Program-made: the position numbers and the translations under genes
Notes under the pieces: generated by a model
Databases searched by the model: none
The model's input: the letters and a program-made list of their open reading frames with translations, nothing else
Told to the model about the DNA's origin: nothing
Shown: positions 53,302-63,026 of the stretch, one piece after another
Position numbering within the stretch: the stretch's first letter is position 1
How the letters are laid out: each line of letters starts with the position of its first letter
DNA from: Pseudomonadota bacterium
GTDB lineage: Bacteria; Pseudomonadota; Gammaproteobacteria; Burkholderiales; Burkholderiaceae_C
DNA length: 64,000 bases
Reading direction: 5' to 3'
Assembly: GCA_029779845.1 (NCBI GenBank)
Contig: JAKOZT010000032.1
Location: 97,849-161,848 of the forward strand

Positions 53302-54228
53302 GTGAGCGACCCCAAGCAAGCCGCCCCCCGCTATCCGACGCTGGAAGACGTGATCGGCAACACGCCGCTGGTGCGCCTGGTGCGCCTGCCCGGCGCCGAC
53401 AACGAGCGCCGCGGCAACGTGATCCTCGGCAAGCTCGAAGGCAACAACCCGGCCGGCTCGGTGAAGGACCGGCCGGCCATCGGCATGATCCGCGGCGCCG
53501 AGGCGCGCGGCGAGATCAAGCCGGGCGACACGCTGATCGAGGCGACCTCGGGCAACACCGGCATCGCGCTGGCGATGGCCGCGGCGATGCGCGGCTACCG
53601 CATGCTGCTGATCATGCCGGAGGACTTGTCGGTCGAGCGCGCGCAGAGCATGAAGGCCTTCGGCGCCGAGCTGATCCTGACGCCGCGCAGCGGCGGCATG
53701 GAGTACGCGCGCGACCTCGCCGAGCAGATGCAGCGCGAGGGCAAGGGGCGTGTGCTCGACCAGTTCGCCAACGCCGACAACCCGCGCATCCACTACGAGA
53801 CCACCGGCCCGGAGATCTGGCGCGACACGCACGGGCGCATCACCCACTTCGTCAGCGCGATGGGCACCACCGGCAGCATCACCGGCACCTCGCGCTTCCT
53901 GAAGGAGAAGAACCCGGTGGTGCGCGTGATCGGCGCGCAGCCGAGCGAAGGCTCGCGCATCCCCGGCATCCGCAAGTGGCCCGAGGAATACCTGCCGAAG
54001 ATCTACGACCCGGCCTGGGTCGACGAGACGGTGTCGGTGAGCCAGGCCGATGCCGAGGAGATGGCGCGCCGCCTCGCGCGCGAGGAGGGCCTGTTCGCCG
54101 GCATCTCGGCGGCCGGCGCCTGCTGGGTGGCGCTGCAGATCGCGCAGCAGGTGGAGAACGCGACCATCGTCTTCATCGTCTGCGACCGCGGCGACCGTTA
54201 TCTCTCCACCGGGGTGTTCCCGGCGTGA
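53302..54228 (+). CDS. cysM: Cysteine synthase B
   Basis: 308 residues. PLP enzyme making cysteine from O-acetylserine and sulfide or thiosulfate. The PLP Lys is in NNPAGSVKDRPA (near 48), the phosphate/substrate loops are ATSGNTGIALA (near 77) and GTTGSITG (near 186). The CysM-type rather than CysK-type is indicated by the PEDLSVERAQSMKAFGAEL stretch and the C-terminal IVCDRGDRYLSTGVF. The start is GTG at 53302, because GAGGAGAG lies 7 bases before it; the ATG at 53281 would place this site inside the gene. It overlaps the nudix gene by GTGA. Confidence 0.95.
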   Translation: MSDPKQAAPRYPTLEDVIGNTPLVRLVRLPGADNERRGNVILGKLEGNNPAGSVKDRPAIGMIRGAEARGEIKPGDTLIEATSGNTGIALAMAAAMRGYRMLLIMPEDLSVERAQSMKAFGAELILTPRSGGMEYARDLAEQMQREGKGRVLDQFANADNPRIHYETTGPEIWRDTHGRITHFVSAMGTTGSITGTSRFLKEKNPVVRVIGAQPSEGSRIPGIRKWPEEYLPKIYDPAWVDETVSVSQADAEEMARRLAREEGLFAGISAAGACWVALQIAQQVENATIVFIVCDRGDRYLSTGVFPA

Positions 54229-54764
54229 GCGCGGATTTCAGGTTCTGCCCGCAGTGCGCGACGCCGCTGCAATGGCTTTCGCGCGAGGAAGACGGCGGGC
54301 CGAAGGAGCGGCTGCGCTGCCCGGCCTGCGAATGGACGCACTGGAACAACCCGACGCCGGTGCTCGCGGCCGTGGTCGAGATGGCCGACCGCGGCGGGCA
54401 GATCCTGCTGGCGCGCAACGCCGCCTGGAGCGGGCGCATGTTCGCGCTGATCACCGGCTTCATGGAGGCCGGCGAGAGCCCGCGCGAGGGCATCGCGCGC
54501 GAGGTGGCGGAAGAGACCTCGGTGCAGGTCGAGGCCGTGGACCTGATCGGCGTCTACGACTTCCAGCGCATGAACCAGGTGATCATCGCCTACCACGTGC
54601 TGGCGCGCGGCGAGATCCGGCTCTCGCCCGAACTGGCCGAGTACCGGCTGTTCGCGCCGCAGGATCTGCGCTGCTGGCCGGCCGGCACCGGCTACGCGCT
54701 GGCCGACTGGCTGCGTGGCAGGGGGCACGAACCCCAGTTCTTCGAGTGGCCGCCGGCCTCGTAG
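54225..54764 (+). CDS. NUDIX hydrolase with N-terminal zinc ribbon
   Basis: 179 residues. Two CxxC pairs (CPQC near 8, CPAC near 34) form a zinc ribbon as in NADH pyrophosphatase NudC. The nudix box runs GFMEAGESPREGIAREVAEE (near 83-102), with REVAEE intact, followed by T instead of the common G. The SQPWPFPxS array of NudC is absent, so this is a shorter relative. The GTG at 54225 overlaps the cysM stop. Probable nucleotide-diphosphate hydrolase; substrate unknown. Confidence 0.88.
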   Translation: MSADFRFCPQCATPLQWLSREEDGGPKERLRCPACEWTHWNNPTPVLAAVVEMADRGGQILLARNAAWSGRMFALITGFMEAGESPREGIAREVAEETSVQVEAVDLIGVYDFQRMNQVIIAYHVLARGEIRLSPELAEYRLFAPQDLRCWPAGTGYALADWLRGRGHEPQFFEWPPAS

Positions 54765-54796
54765 AATCGCGCCACGCCCGCCAGCCCACCAAAAAA

Positions 54797-55024
54797 ATGG
54801 AAGCCCAGAAAGAGATCGACACCCGCGGCCTGAACTGCCCGCTGCCCATCCTCAAGGCCAAGAAGGCGCTGGCGGACATGCAAAGCGGCGAGATCCTCAA
54901 GGTGGTGGCCACCGACCCCGGGTCGGTGCGCGACTTCCAGGCCTTCGCGCGGCAGACCGGCAACGAGCTGGTCGAGCAGTCGGCCGCCAACGACGAGTTC
55001 ACGCACTTCCTCAGAAGGCGCTGA
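54797..55024 (+). CDS. tusA: TusA-family sulfurtransferase
   Basis: 75 residues. The single conserved catalytic Cys is in the N-terminal motif LDTRGLNCPLPILKAKKAL-like (here DTRGLNCPLPILKAK, near 8-22), followed by the RDFQAFARQTGNEL helix. TusA proteins relay sulfur for tRNA thiolation, molybdenum cofactor or sulfur oxidation. It follows cysM and nudix; a separate -10 TAGAAT (54762-54767) gives it its own possible promoter. Convergent with galU. Confidence 0.92.
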   Translation: MEAQKEIDTRGLNCPLPILKAKKALADMQSGEILKVVATDPGSVRDFQAFARQTGNELVEQSAANDEFTHFLRRR

Positions 55025-55036
55025 ACCCCCGTTCGT

Positions 55037-55903
55037 TCAGAGATCCAGCGACTTCAGGTACTCGCGGAAGCCCGGCCCGAGCTGCGGGTGCGCCAGCGCC
55101 AGCTCGACGTTGGCCTGCAGGAAGCCTTCCTTGCTGCCGCAGTCGTAGCGCTTGCCGTCGTAGCGGTAGGCGAACACCTTCTCGCGGCGCAGCAGCCCGG
55201 CGATGCCGTCGGTGAGCTGGATCTCGCCGCCCACGCCGCGCGGCTGGTTGGCGATCTCGTGGAACACGCCCGGCGTGAGGATGTAGCGCCCGGCCACGCC
55301 CAGGCGCGAGGGCGCGGCTTCCGGCGCCGGCTTCTCGACGATGCGCTGCACGTCCATCATGCGCTCGTTGACCGGCGTGCCGGCGACGATGCCGTAGCGC
55401 CGCGTGTGCTCGGCCGGCACCTCCTGCACCGCGAGGATGGAGGCGCGCCACTCGGCGAACTGCTCGGTCATCTGCGCGAGGATGGGCGTCTCGCCGACCA
55501 TCAGGTCGTCGGCCAGCAGCACCGCGAAGGGCTCGTTGCCCACCAGGCGCTGGCCGCACAGCACCGCGTGGCCGAGGCCGAGCGCCTGCGCCTGGCGCAC
55601 GTAGATGCACTCCATGTCGTCGGGCTTGACGCTGCGCACCACGTCGAGCAGCTCCTGCTTGCCCGCCTGTTCGAGGGCTACTTCCAGCTCGAAGGTCATG
55701 TCAAAGTGGTCTTCGATCGGGCGCTTGTGGCGGCCGGTCACGAAGATCATCTCGCGCACGCCGGCGGCGTAGGCCTCCTCGACGGCGTACTGGATCAGCG
55801 GCTTGTCGACCACCGGCAGCATCTCCTTGGGCTGCGCCTTGGTGGCGGGAAGGAAACGGGTGCCGAGGCCGGCCACGGGAAAGATCGCCTTGGTGACTTT
55901 CAT
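55037..55903 (-). CDS. galU: UTP-glucose-1-phosphate uridylyltransferase
   Basis: 288 residues. It makes UDP-glucose for polysaccharides, including the OpgH product. The nucleotide loop is [22 protein letters not shown] (quoted in part: [12 protein letters not shown], near 12), with [16 protein letters not shown] and [13 protein letters not shown]. Length and order of motifs are normal. It is divergent from the dehydrogenase-like gene at 55984 and convergent with tusA. Confidence 0.97.
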   Translation of the reverse strand: MKVTKAIFPVAGLGTRFLPATKAQPKEMLPVVDKPLIQYAVEEAYAAGVREMIFVTGRHKRPIEDHFDMTFELEVALEQAGKQELLDVVRSVKPDDMECIYVRQAQALGLGHAVLCGQRLVGNEPFAVLLADDLMVGETPILAQMTEQFAEWRASILAVQEVPAEHTRRYGIVAGTPVNERMMDVQRIVEKPAPEAAPSRLGVAGRYILTPGVFHEIANQPRGVGGEIQLTDGIAGLLRREKVFAYRYDGKRYDCGSKEGFLQANVELALAHPQLGPGFREYLKSLDL

Positions 55904-55983
55904 CTACTTACAATGGGCGTTGAGTCGGTCGATTCTTGCATGCGCACCGTCGGCCGCCCCGGACTCCAACCTCCCTCGAACGC

Positions 55984-56961
55984 ATGGACCTGCTGGTCGT
56001 TGAACCCCTCGAGACGGGGGTTATGGAGTGGCTCGAATCGCGCCACGAGGTGCGTTTCGCGCCGGAGCTGGCCTCCGAGCCGCGCGCCTTGCGCCAGGCG
56101 CTGTACAACGTGCGCGCCATCATCGTGCCGCCGAGCTGCGCCATCGACGCGCAGGCGCTGCATTACGCGCCGGTGCTGCGCGCGGTGGGCCGCGTCAGCT
56201 CGGGCGCCGAGAACATCGATCTTGATGCCTGCGCGCGCTCGGGCGTCGAGGTGGTGCGCAGCCTCACGGCCAGCGCGCAGGCCGAGGCCGAGTTCATGAT
56301 CGGCGCGATGCTCTCGATGCTGCGCCGTGTGCCGGTGGTCGGCAGCGACGGGCTGCTGGTCGGCCGCGAGCTGGGCGCTGCGACGGTCGGCCTGGTCGGC
56401 ATGCCGCCGGCGGCGCGCTCGATGTCGCAGCTGCTCGGCGCCTTCGGCTCCAAGGTGGTCGGCTACGACCCGTCGCTGCACGCCAGCGACACCGTGTGGG
56501 AGCGCTGGCGCGTGCGGCCGATGGGCCTGCGCGAGCTGCTCGAAAGCAGCGATGCGGTGTGCGTGCAGCTGGCCTACTTCAGCCGCTACCAGGGGCTGCT
56601 GGGCGACCGCTTCCTGCCTTATTGCAAGCCCAACCAGGTGATCGTCAGCACCGCGCATTCGGCGCTGTTCGACGAGAAGGCGCTCGCCGACGTGCTGGCC
56701 AGCGGGCGCGTCGCGGCGGCCTGGCTCGACAGCCTGGAGCCCGGCGCGCTGGATGCGGGCCGGCCGCTGGCCGGCATCGGCAGCCTGCAGATCACGCCGC
56801 GCGTGGCCAGCACCACGCGCGAATCGCGCCTGCGCAGCGCCTGGGCGGTGGCACGGCGCATCGACGAACTGCTCGCCTACGCGCCGCAGCCGCAGCGCGA
56901 CTTCAGGCCGACGGACCCAAGCGTGCCAGCTGATCTCGCAGACGGTCCCGTGTCGCCGTGA
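55984..56961 (+). CDS. D-2-hydroxyacid dehydrogenase-like protein with substituted catalytic residues
   Basis: 325 residues with the two-domain D-isomer 2-hydroxyacid dehydrogenase fold. Three catalytic residues define this family (Arg, Glu, His). Here Glu252 is kept (DSLEPGALD), but the Arg of 'N-T-A-R-G' is His225 ([10 protein letters not shown]) and the His of 'T-P-H' is Arg273 (ITPRVASTT). The NAD loop reads VGMPPAAR instead of GxGxxG. It is therefore unlikely to work as a normal dehydrogenase. The ATG at 55984 begins the domain properly. Its last 59 bases overlap the convergent valS. A role as a binding or regulatory protein is only a guess. Confidence 0.82.
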   Translation: MDLLVVEPLETGVMEWLESRHEVRFAPELASEPRALRQALYNVRAIIVPPSCAIDAQALHYAPVLRAVGRVSSGAENIDLDACARSGVEVVRSLTASAQAEAEFMIGAMLSMLRRVPVVGSDGLLVGRELGAATVGLVGMPPAARSMSQLLGAFGSKVVGYDPSLHASDTVWERWRVRPMGLRELLESSDAVCVQLAYFSRYQGLLGDRFLPYCKPNQVIVSTAHSALFDEKALADVLASGRVAAAWLDSLEPGALDAGRPLAGIGSLQITPRVASTTRESRLRSAWAVARRIDELLAYAPQPQRDFRPTDPSVPADLADGPVSP

Positions 56962-59695
56962 AGTCGGCGATGCGCTGACGCTCCTGCGCCACCACGGCCG
57001 CCGGCGCGCGCGCGACGAAGCTTTCGTTGGCGAGCTTGGCGTTGGCCTTCGCGACCTCGCCTTCGAGGCGAGCGACTTCCTTGGAAAGACGCTCGCGCTC
57101 GGCCGCGACGTCGATCTCCACGTGCAGCGCCAGGCGCGACTGCCCGCGCACCACCACCGGCGCCGTGCGCGTGGCCTGCGCAAACGCGGCTTCGTCGTCG
57201 AACACCTGCACCTCGCTGAGCTTGGCGAGCGCCGCGAGCAGCGGCGCGGCCTCGCGCAGGAAGCCGTTGTCGCCGATGGCGCGCAGCGGCACGCGCTGTG
57301 CGGGCGAGAGGTTCATCTCGCTGCGCAGCGCGCGGCAGGCGCCGGCGAGATCCTTCAGCTTGGCGACCCAGGCATCGGCCGATGCGTCTATCTTTTCCGG
57401 CTGCGACTGCGGGTAGGGCGCGGCGACGATGCCTTGCTCGGTGTTCTTTCCCGCCACCGGCGCGACCCTCTCCCACAGCTCGGCGGTGATGAAGGGCGTG
57501 ATCGGGTGCAGCAGGCGCAGCACCGCTTCGAGCACGCGGATCAGCGTGCGCCGCGTGGCGCGCTGCTGCTCCGGCGTGCCGCCGGCGATCTGCACCTTGG
57601 CGATCTCGATGTACCAGTCGCAGTACTCGTCCCACACGAAGGTGTAGATCGCGTTGGCGACGTTGTCGAGCCGGTAGTCGGCGAAGCCCTGCGCCACCGC
57701 CGCTTCGACGCGCTGCAGCTCGCCGACGATCCAGCGGTCGGCCGGCGAAAAACCGGTCTCGGTGTCGGAACAGTCGTGCCCCTCGCAGTTCATCAGCACG
57801 AACTTGGTCGCGTTCCAGAGCTTGTTGCAGAAGTTGCGGTAGCCCTCGCAGCGCTTGCTGTCGAAGTTGATGTTGCGCCCCAGGCTCGCCAGCGAGGCGA
57901 AGGTGAAGCGCAGCGCGTCGGCGCCGAAGGCGGGGATGCCCTCGGGGAATTCCTTCTCGGTGTCCTTGCGCACGCGCGGTGCGGTCTCGGGGCGGCGCAA
58001 TCCGGTGGTGCGCTTTTCCAGCAGCGCGGGCAGGCCGATGCCGTCGATCAGGTCGACCGGATCGAGCACGTTGCCTTCGCTCTTGCTCATCTTGCGGCCC
58101 TGCGCATCGCGCACCAGGCCGTGGATGTAGACGTGGCGGAACGGCACCTGGCCGGTGAAGTGCACCGTCATCATGATCATCCGGGCGACCCAGAAGAAGA
58201 TGATGTCGAAGCCGGTGACCAGCACCGACGAGGGCAGGAAGAGATCCTGCTCCACCGTCTTGGCCGGCCAGCCCAGCGTCGAGAAGGGCACCAGCGCCGA
58301 CGAGTACCAGGTGTCCAGCACGTCGGGGTCGCGCTGCAGCGGGCCGGCGTAGCCGTCGGCGGTGGCCTTGGCGCGCGCTTCGTCTTCGCTGCGCGCCACG
58401 TAGACCTGGCCGTCGATGCCGTACCAGGCCGGGATCTGGTGGCCCCACCAGAGCTGGCGCGAGATGCACCAGTCCTGGATGTTGTTCATCCACTGGTGGT
58501 AGGTGTTGACCCATTGCTCGGGTACGAACTTCACCGAGCCGTTGTCCACCACCTCGATCGCCTGCTGCGCGATGCTCTTGCCGTTGGCGCCCGGTTTCGT
58601 CGTTGCGACGAACCACTGGTCGGTCAGCATCGGCTCGACCACCTGGCCGGTGCGCGCGCAGCGCGGCACCATCAGCTTGTGCTTCTTGACCTCGACCAGC
58701 AGGCCCTGCGCTTCGAGATCCGCGACGACCTTCTTGCGCGCGACGAAGCGGTCCAGCCCGCGGTACGCCGCCGGCGCGTGTTCGTTCACCTTGGCGTCCA
58801 GCGACAGGATGCCGATGATCGGCAGGCCGTGGCGCTGGCCGACCGCGTAGTCGTTGGCGTCGTGCGCCGGCGTCACCTTGACGACGCCGGTGCCGAACTC
58901 GCGGTCGACGTAGGCGTCGGCGATCACCGGGATGTCGCGCTCGGACAGCGGCAGGCGCACCGTCTTGCCGACCCATTTCGCGTAGCGCTCGTCGTCGGGG
59001 TGCACCATCACCGCGACGTCGCCCAGCATCGTCTCGGGCCGCGTGGTCGCCACCACCAGCGAGCCGCTGCCGTCGGTCAGCGGGTAGGCGATGTGCCACA
59101 GCGAGCCGTCTTCCTCCTCGCTCTCGACCTCGAGGTCGGACACCGCCGACATCAGCACCGGATCCCAGTTGACGAGGCGCTTGCCGCGGTAGATCAGGCC
59201 TTCTTCGTAGAGCTTCACGAAGGTCTCGGTGACCACCTTCGAGAGCTTCTCGTCCATCGTGAAGTACTCGTGCTGCCAGCTCACGCTCGCGCCCATGCGG
59301 CGCATCTGGCGCGTGATGGTGGCGCCCGAGCTGTGCTTCCAGTCCCACACGTGCTTGAGGAAGCTCTCGCGGCCGAGATCGTGGCGGCTGATGCCGGCCT
59401 CCTGCAGCTGGCGCTCGACGACGATCTGCGTGGCGATGCCGGCGTGGTCGGTGCCCGGCACCCACAGCGTGTTGAAGCCGCGCATGCGGTGGTAGCGCGT
59501 CAACGAGTCCATGATGGTCTGGTTGAACGCATGGCCCATGTGCAGCGTGCCGGTCACGTTCGGCGGCGGCAGCTGGATCGAAAACGAGGGCTTGCTCGTG
59601 TCCAGCGTGGGGCGCCAGGCGCCCGACGACTCCCACAGCGGGCCCCAATGGGCTTCGATGGCGGCGGGCTCGAAGGATTTCGCGAGATCGGTCAT
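56903..59695 (-). CDS. valS: Valyl-tRNA synthetase
   Basis: 930 residues. Class I synthetase. The HIGH-type motif is [11 protein letters not shown] (near 43), the KMSKS motif [10 protein letters not shown] (near 533), and the editing and anticodon domains are complete, ending in the C-terminal coiled-coil arm (about 860-930). The ATG at 59695 gives the usual [10 protein letters not shown] start; a longer open frame upstream has no family similarity. A TACAAT -10 lies 25 bases upstream on the minus strand. Confidence 0.97.
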   Translation of the reverse strand: MTDLAKSFEPAAIEAHWGPLWESSGAWRPTLDTSKPSFSIQLPPPNVTGTLHMGHAFNQTIMDSLTRYHRMRGFNTLWVPGTDHAGIATQIVVERQLQEAGISRHDLGRESFLKHVWDWKHSSGATITRQMRRMGASVSWQHEYFTMDEKLSKVVTETFVKLYEEGLIYRGKRLVNWDPVLMSAVSDLEVESEEEDGSLWHIAYPLTDGSGSLVVATTRPETMLGDVAVMVHPDDERYAKWVGKTVRLPLSERDIPVIADAYVDREFGTGVVKVTPAHDANDYAVGQRHGLPIIGILSLDAKVNEHAPAAYRGLDRFVARKKVVADLEAQGLLVEVKKHKLMVPRCARTGQVVEPMLTDQWFVATTKPGANGKSIAQQAIEVVDNGSVKFVPEQWVNTYHQWMNNIQDWCISRQLWWGHQIPAWYGIDGQVYVARSEDEARAKATADGYAGPLQRDPDVLDTWYSSALVPFSTLGWPAKTVEQDLFLPSSVLVTGFDIIFFWVARMIMMTVHFTGQVPFRHVYIHGLVRDAQGRKMSKSEGNVLDPVDLIDGIGLPALLEKRTTGLRRPETAPRVRKDTEKEFPEGIPAFGADALRFTFASLASLGRNINFDSKRCEGYRNFCNKLWNATKFVLMNCEGHDCSDTETGFSPADRWIVGELQRVEAAVAQGFADYRLDNVANAIYTFVWDEYCDWYIEIAKVQIAGGTPEQQRATRRTLIRVLEAVLRLLHPITPFITAELWERVAPVAGKNTEQGIVAAPYPQSQPEKIDASADAWVAKLKDLAGACRALRSEMNLSPAQRVPLRAIGDNGFLREAAPLLAALAKLSEVQVFDDEAAFAQATRTAPVVVRGQSRLALHVEIDVAAERERLSKEVARLEGEVAKANAKLANESFVARAPAAVVAQERQRIADFTATRDRLRDQLARLGPSA

Positions 59696-59853
59696 GGCGC
59701 TGCGGGCAGAAGAACCCGGAATTGTAGGTGGTGGTGCCGCGCGGCCCGGCTGCTCGCGCCGCGTCCACGGGCATGACCGCCCGGCGCGGAGCCAGACACA
59801 TTCGGACATGTTGCGGCATCACGCCGCAACGCAGCGTGGCGAGCATGCGGGGC

Positions 59854-60639
59854 ATGAGCACCTGCCACGTCCACCTCGTCGACGCCGATCGCGCCAGCCG
59901 CGATGCGCTGGCGCGCTATTTCGAGACCCACGGCCTGACCGTCACCGCGATGGAATCGGCCGCCGAGCTGCTGCGCCGCATGCACCGCCAGCGCCCCGAC
60001 GTGGTGGTGATGGACGCGGCGCTGCCCGGCCTGAGCGGCCTGCAGGCCTGCCGGCAGCTGCGCGGCGAGGGCGACCGCGTGCCGCTGATCCTGCTGACCG
60101 AGCGCAACGAGGAGATCGACCGCGTGCTCGCGCTTGAGATGGGCGCCGACGACGTGCTCGGCAAGCCCTGCGCGCTGCGCGAGCTGCTGGCGCGCATGCA
60201 GGCGCTGCTGCGCCGCGCCAACGTGGCGCCGGGCCAGCCGATGCTGGCGATGGCGCCGGTGGACATCGGCGCGCTGCGCTTCGACATCGCCTCGCGCAGC
60301 CTGCTGCGCGACGGCCGCATCCACGTGCTCAGCACCGTCGAGTACGCGGTGCTCGCCGAGCTGGTGGCCAACCCCGGCATCGCGGTGTCGCGCGAGCGCC
60401 TGCTGGCCGCCTCGCACGGCCGCAGCGACGGGCTGCTGCCGCGCGCCATCGACGTGGCGGTGATGCGGCTGCGCAAGCGCGTCGAGCCCGAGCCGGCGCA
60501 GCCGCGCTTCCTGCAGACCATCCGCGGACACGGCTACATGTTCGTGCCCGCGGCGGCGGCCGGCGCCGCCGACGCTCAGCGGTCGCGGCGCAGCACGCCG
60601 GCCGGCGCGTTCGCATCGCCGAGCATGAACAGCGTGTAG
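59854..60639 (+). CDS. Orphan OmpR-type response regulator with atypical receiver
   Basis: 261 residues. A receiver domain (about 1-118) is followed by an OmpR/PhoB winged-helix domain (about 135-230; STVEYAVLAELVANPG and the recognition-wing TIRGHGYMF). The phospho-Asp is present at residue 54 (VVVMDAALPG), as are Thr and Lys (LILLT, GKPC). The acidic pair that binds Mg is D10-A11-D12 instead of two adjacent acids. No kinase gene is adjacent. The last 64 bases overlap the convergent DUF4397 gene, and the low-complexity tail after residue 230 comes from that overlap. Confidence 0.85.
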   Translation: MSTCHVHLVDADRASRDALARYFETHGLTVTAMESAAELLRRMHRQRPDVVVMDAALPGLSGLQACRQLRGEGDRVPLILLTERNEEIDRVLALEMGADDVLGKPCALRELLARMQALLRRANVAPGQPMLAMAPVDIGALRFDIASRSLLRDGRIHVLSTVEYAVLAELVANPGIAVSRERLLAASHGRSDGLLPRAIDVAVMRLRKRVEPEPAQPRFLQTIRGHGYMFVPAAAAGAADAQRSRRSTPAGAFASPSMNSV

Positions 60640-61850
60640 ACCTTGCCGGCCGTCAGCGTCACCTCGTCGGCGAGGTAGAGCGCGCTGCCCGCCGACGGCG
60701 TGGTGGCTTCGAGCCGGATCGCACTGCCGGCGGCGATCGCGGCCGGCGTCGAGGCGCTGTTGACCGCGGTATCGGTCGCCACCGCGCTGTAGTCGGCCGT
60801 CAGCGTGATCGCGCCGGCCAGGCCGCCGACGCCGTGCACCAGGCGCAGCTTGGCGTTCGAGCTGCTCAAGGCCGGCTTGTTGTTGTCGGCGATCAGCGTG
60901 GCGCTGCCGGCGCCGCTGGCGGAGGTGACCAGCAGCGTGCTGTCGGAGCCGGCGGCGAGCGTGGCGCTCGGCAAGGTCAGTGCCGTGCCGTCCAGCGTGA
61001 CGCTGCCCGCGAGCGCGCCGGCCGGCACCAGCGCGTAGCTGCCTACGGTCGGTGAGCGCAGTCCGCTGGACAGGCTCACGCCGTTGGCCGTGGCCGCCGC
61101 CGTGCCGTTGCCCGCCGCGCCGGCCACCAGCCGCACTCTCGCCGAGGGGTTCTTGCGCGCCGCGACGCTGCCCTTCTGCTCGATGAACAAGCCGTTGACC
61201 AGCACGCCGCCCGGCGTGGTCGTCAGCACCAGCGTGCCGATCTGCAGGCTGCTCAGCGTGACGCCGTCGAGATCGAGGCGCAGGTCGCTCTTGTCGCCCG
61301 CGCCGGTGACGCGGATGCGGTAGCTGCCGGCGCTGATCTCGCTGTAGGCGCTGAAGCGCTCGGCGGCCAGCGAGGAGACGGTGGCGCTGCTGTCGGACAG
61401 CGCGGCATCCGACGCGGTGACGTAGACGTCCAGCGCGCCGGCCTCGGTGGAGGCGTTGAAGACGCGCAGCTTGGCGATGCCGGCGCTCGGCGCGTCCTCG
61501 CTGTCGGTCAGGAACACCGTCTTCAGCGCCTCGCCGGTGGCGTAGGCGAGCAGCGTGTGCGAGGTGTCGCTGGACACGGTGCGCTCGCTGCTCGACACCG
61601 TGGTGCTGGAGCCGTTGCGCTTGAGCTTGAGCGTATGGGTGTCGGCGTCGAGCGCCACGTAGCTGCTCGCGCTGTCGGCTGCGACGTTGCTCGTCAACAG
61701 CGTGTCCGACGAGTACAGGTCGAGCGCGCCGTAGGCGTCGGTGGCGACGACGAGGCGCAGCGCGCCGTCGCCGTCGCCGGAGCTGCCGCCGCAGGCGTGC
61801 AGCAGGGGGACGAGGGCGATGGCGGCGAGCCATGCACGGTGGATCTTCAA
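60576..61850 (-). CDS. DUF4397-type repeat lipoprotein
   Basis: 424 residues. A lipoprotein signal ends PLLHACG (Cys near 18). The mature protein is almost all beta, rich in Ser/Ala/Thr/Gly/Val, with two DUF4397-like repeats (about 30-220 and 235-415) marked by AKLRVFNAS and AKLRLVHGV. DUF4397 proteins are surface or periplasmic proteins of unknown role. The start is a TTG at 61850, chosen because it directly precedes the signal peptide and a GGAGGGA lies 4 bases upstream; the upstream ATG at 61934 would add 28 residues that look unlike a signal. A 9-base hairpin covers the ribosome-binding site. Confidence 0.82.
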   Translation of the reverse strand: MKIHRAWLAAIALVPLLHACGGSSGDGDGALRLVVATDAYGALDLYSSDTLLTSNVAADSASSYVALDADTHTLKLKRNGSSTTVSSSERTVSSDTSHTLLAYATGEALKTVFLTDSEDAPSAGIAKLRVFNASTEAGALDVYVTASDAALSDSSATVSSLAAERFSAYSEISAGSYRIRVTGAGDKSDLRLDLDGVTLSSLQIGTLVLTTTPGGVLVNGLFIEQKGSVAARKNPSARVRLVAGAAGNGTAAATANGVSLSSGLRSPTVGSYALVPAGALAGSVTLDGTALTLPSATLAAGSDSTLLVTSASGAGSATLIADNNKPALSSSNAKLRLVHGVGGLAGAITLTADYSAVATDTAVNSASTPAAIAAGSAIRLEATTPSAGSALYLADEVTLTAGKVYTLFMLGDANAPAGVLRRDR

Positions 61851-61854
61851 GGTT

Positions 61855-61882
61855 TCCCTCCGGAGTTTCGAGACCGGAGGGA
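61855..61882 (-). promoter_or_regulatory. Hairpin enclosing the ribosome-binding site of the DUF4397 gene
   Basis: TCCCTCCGG and CCGGAGGGA form a perfect 9-base stem around a 10-base loop. On the minus strand the 3' arm contains the GGAGGGA ribosome-binding site, 4 bases before the TTG start. No T-run follows, so a translation-control hairpin is more likely than a terminator of guaC. Confidence 0.6.
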
Positions 61883-61950
61883 TTGGAGACAGCGCGCGTT
61901 GCGCGCGCATTGCGCGCCGCGACGCGCCCGTCACCGACGGTATCGGCGAA

Positions 61951-62928
61951 TTACATCAGCAGGTGCTCGCCGGCGTTCTCGCCGCCCAGCACCACGTAGT
62001 TCACCTTGCGCAGGTCGGCGAGCCTGGTGCCGCCGCCGTAGCTGATCGAGCTCTGCACGTCCTCGCGCATCTCGCGCAGCGTGTCGGCCAGCTTGCCCTT
62101 GATCGGCTCGAGGATGCGCTTGCCTTCGACGTGCTTGTACTCGCCCTTGTTGAAGTCGCTCGCCGAGCCGTAGTACTCCTTGAACATCTGGCCGTCGACC
62201 TCGACGGTGCGGCCGGGCGACTCCTCGTGGCCGGCGAACAGCGAGCCGATCATCACCATCGAGGCGCCGAAGCGGATGCTCTTGGCGATGGCGCCGTGGT
62301 GGCGGATGCCGCCGTCGGCGATGATGGGATTGGTGGCGACGCGCGCGCACCACTTCAGCGCCGAGAGCTGCCAGCCGCCGGTGCCGACGCCGGTCTTGAG
62401 CTTGGTGATGCACACCTTGCCCGGGCCGACGCCGACCTTGGTGGCGTCGGCGCCCCAGTTCTCCAGGTCGATCACTGCCTCGGGCGTGGCCACGTTGCCG
62501 GCGATCACGAAGGCCTGCGGCAGCTTCTGCTTGATGTGCTCGATCATCTTGCGCACGCTCTCCGCATGGCCGTGGGCGATGTCGATGGTGATGTAGTCGG
62601 CGCCCACGCCCTCGAGCGCGAGGTGGTCGATCACCTGCACGTCGGCCGGCTTCACGCCGGAGCTGATCGAGACGTACAGGCCGCGCTCGCGCATGCGCCT
62701 GGCGAACGCGACGTTGTCGATCTCGAAGCGGTGCATCACGTAGAAGTAGCCGTTGGCGGCGAGCCACTGGGCAATGGGCTCGTCGAGCACCGTCTTCATG
62801 TTGGCCGGCACCACCGGCAGCTGGAAGCGGCGGCCGCCGAACTCGACCGAGGGGTCGCATTCGCTGCGGCTTTCCACGCGGCACTTGCGCGGCAGGAGAA
62901 GGATGTTGTCGTAGTCGAAGATTTCCAT
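61951..62928 (-). CDS. guaC: GMP reductase
   Basis: 325 residues. It converts GMP to IMP with NADPH. The family is IMPDH/GMPR; GuaC is indicated by the lack of CBS domains, the N-terminus [23 protein letters not shown], the catalytic Cys173 in [15 protein letters not shown], and the C-terminal [13 protein letters not shown] and [11 protein letters not shown]. Clearly complete. Its length (325) matches the Gram-positive-like GuaC2 form rather than the 346-residue enteric enzyme. It is upstream of the DUF4397 gene on the same strand, with 100 bases between. Confidence 0.94.
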   Translation of the reverse strand: MEIFDYDNILLLPRKCRVESRSECDPSVEFGGRRFQLPVVPANMKTVLDEPIAQWLAANGYFYVMHRFEIDNVAFARRMRERGLYVSISSGVKPADVQVIDHLALEGVGADYITIDIAHGHAESVRKMIEHIKQKLPQAFVIAGNVATPEAVIDLENWGADATKVGVGPGKVCITKLKTGVGTGGWQLSALKWCARVATNPIIADGGIRHHGAIAKSIRFGASMVMIGSLFAGHEESPGRTVEVDGQMFKEYYGSASDFNKGEYKHVEGKRILEPIKGKLADTLREMREDVQSSISYGGGTRLADLRKVNYVVLGGENAGEHLLM

Positions 62929-62972
62929 GGCAGCGGCTCCGTGAGGTCAAAGGCGAGCGCTTGACCTGGAAA

Positions 62973-62998
62973 CCCGGTTCCGCCAAAAGAAAACCGGG
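62973..62998 (-). terminator. Weak terminator after the patatin gene
   Basis: CCCGGTT/AACCGGG form a 7-base stem, followed on the minus strand by TTTCC. It lies 29 bases after the patatin stop and upstream of guaC. Confidence 0.4.
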
Positions 62999-63026
62999 CG
63001 CCAGAATTTGGGCCCGGTGCCGAATT

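Noticed and set aside
56753..59776. A 1007-codon plus-strand frame across valS
   Set aside because: It is the antisense shadow of valS, whose motifs are complete on the minus strand.
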